From positions 29,933 through 93,932 of the forward strand of contig JAFMYY010000025.1 of the NCBI GenBank assembly GCA_017948555.1: DNA of 64,000 bases, written 5' to 3'. Origin of the DNA: Cesiribacteraceae bacterium YIM B00369. Lineage in GTDB: Bacteria > Bacteroidota > Bacteroidia > Cytophagales > Cyclobacteriaceae. This document shows, piece by piece, positions 63,200 to 64,000 of the stretch. The notes beneath the pieces are model-generated. The model ran no database searches, was not told the DNA's origin, and saw only the letters and a list, made by a program, of their open reading frames with translations. The position numbers and the translations under genes were made by a program. Numbering within the stretch: position 1 is the stretch's first letter; the number at the start of each line of letters is the position of its first letter.

Positions 63200-64000
63200 T
63201 TAATTCTTATTCTTCTTTCTTTCGATCACTTTCTGTACCGCCTGCACTATATGTTCCGCATCAAGGCCGTACTTCTTCATCAGCTCGTCAGGCTTGCCGC
63301 TTTCGCCGAAGCTGTCGTTTACCGCAATGTACTCCATAGGTGTCGGCGTGTTCTTTGCCAGCAGCTGTGCAATACTGTCGCCCAGTCCGCCCAGCCTGTT
63401 GTGCTCCTCGCAGCTTACCACGCAGCCTGTTTTGGCTACTGATTTCAGCACTGCTTCTTCGTCGAGCGGCTTAATGGTGTGGATGTTGATGATCTCTGCA
63501 TCTATACCCATTTCTGCCAGCTGCTCGCCTGCCTGTATGGCTTCCCACACAAGGTGGCCTGTAGCGAAGATTGATACATCTGCGCCTTCGTTCACCATCC
63601 ATGCCTTGCCTATCTCGAACTTCTGGTCAGGAGCTGTAAAGATCGGCATAACAGGGCGGCCAAAGCGAAGGTAAACCGGACCATGATGATCGGCTATAGC
63701 TATGGTAGCTGCCTTTGTCTGGTTGTAGTCGCAGGGGTTGATCACTGTCATTCCCGGCAACATCTTCATCATACCGATATCTTCCAGTATCTGGTGCGTT
63801 GCACCGTCCTCCCCAAGGGTAAGACCTGCGTGTGAAGCACATATCTTTACGTTCTTGTCGGAGTAAGCAATTGACTGGCGGATCTGGTCGTATACACGGC
63901 CGGTGGAGAAATTAGCAAAGGTGCCTGTAAAAGGAATCTTTCCGCCAATGGTTAAACCGGCGGCTATGCCCATCATGTTGGCCTCTGCAATCCCTATCTG
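63200..64000 (-). CDS. Transketolase, C-terminal subunit (5' partial)
   Basis: The frame is open to the right edge, where it reads IGIAEANMMG; the N-terminus lies outside the window. The protein is the pyrimidine-binding plus C-terminal half of a split transketolase (about 266 residues seen). Marks are GKIPFTGTFANF, CASHAGLTLGEDGATHQ and the C-terminal CEEHNRLGGLGDSIAQ. Together with a separate N-terminal subunit, presumably encoded just upstream, it would make the thiamine-diphosphate enzyme that interconverts pentose-phosphate-pathway sugars, including sedoheptulose-7-phosphate used by gmhA. Confidence 0.92.
   Translation of the reverse strand, partial: QIGIAEANMMGIAAGLTIGGKIPFTGTFANFSTGRVYDQIRQSIAYSDKNVKICASHAGLTLGEDGATHQILEDIGMMKMLPGMTVINPCDYNQTKAATIAIADHHGPVYLRFGRPVMPIFTAPDQKFEIGKAWMVNEGADVSIFATGHLVWEAIQAGEQLAEMGIDAEIINIHTIKPLDEEAVLKSVAKTGCVVSCEEHNRLGGLGDSIAQLLAKNTPTPMEYIAVNDSFGESGKPDELMKKYGLDAEHIVQAVQKVIERKKNKN

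Noticed and set aside
1..64000. CRISPR arrays, tRNA/rRNA genes, transposases, prophage or defence islands
   Set aside because: Looked for repeated spacers, tRNA T-loop motifs, integrase/transposase signatures and restriction or abortive-infection genes; none was seen. The DUF2493 protein alone is not enough to claim a defence system.

Overview
The window looks like chromosomal DNA of a gliding-type Bacteroidota, most likely order Cytophagales. Signs of this are the type IX secretion (T9SS) genes porT and a PorE-like OmpA protein, a cargo protein with a CHU_C/type-B T9SS sorting domain, DUF5606 and DUF6340-like proteins, the absence of clear Shine-Dalgarno sites, and several promoters of the Bacteroidota form TTG-N20-22-TAnnTTTG. 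No tRNA, rRNA, CRISPR array, transposase, integrase or phage gene was found. The content is ordinary core and accessory chromosome.

Region 1 (1-15.1 kb) is signalling. It runs in order: the end of a CheR methyltransferase, a receiver-less CheB methylesterase, a membrane GAF protein, an 1144-residue multi-sensor SpoIIE/PP2C phosphatase, a SiaB-like kinase, a SiaC-like phosphoprotein, an ABCG-type transporter with an N-terminal TerB-like domain, a lipoprotein and a small secreted protein. Directly after lies a second, rearranged module: a periplasmic-sensor PP2C phosphatase converging on a SiaC-SiaB pair whose SiaB is a tandem fusion of two kinase domains. The two modules look like paralogous partner-switching circuits (kinase, phosphatase and a switch phosphoprotein). 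No GGDEF protein is present, so their output is open. This is the most interesting part of the window.

Region 2 (15.3-25.2 kb) is housekeeping: an SDR oxidoreductase, the overlapping ubiE-porT pair, a PorE-like OmpA/PD40 protein, engB, a DUF5606 protein, fbp, aspartate kinase and an unknown protein. Region 3 (25.2-39.7 kb) holds an S8 protease, an alpha/beta hydrolase, a COG2426 membrane protein, arfB, a glutaminase with an N-terminal extension, a GNAT protein, an ABC exporter, a DUF6340-like lipoprotein, topA, a T9SS type-B cargo protein and a DUF2493 protein.

Region 4 (39.8-45.8 kb) has a 1.1-kaa GHMP-kinase/UDP-sugar pyrophosphorylase fusion beside a divergent GalU-like protein, then a 766-bp non-coding stretch with two strong hairpins, and truA. 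Region 5 (46.0-50.6 kb) is a small stress/carbohydrate group: SDR, tandem UspA, a membrane protein and a GH15 enzyme. Region 6 (50.8-57.3 kb) has cysE-cysM, then a glycosyltransferase and the complete, tightly overlapping set gmhA-hddA-hddC-gmhB for GDP-D-glycero-D-manno-heptose. Region 7 (57.5-64 kb) has an acyl-ACP desaturase, ppc, a DUF1080 protein, a HAD phosphatase and the C-terminal part of a transketolase subunit that runs off the right end.
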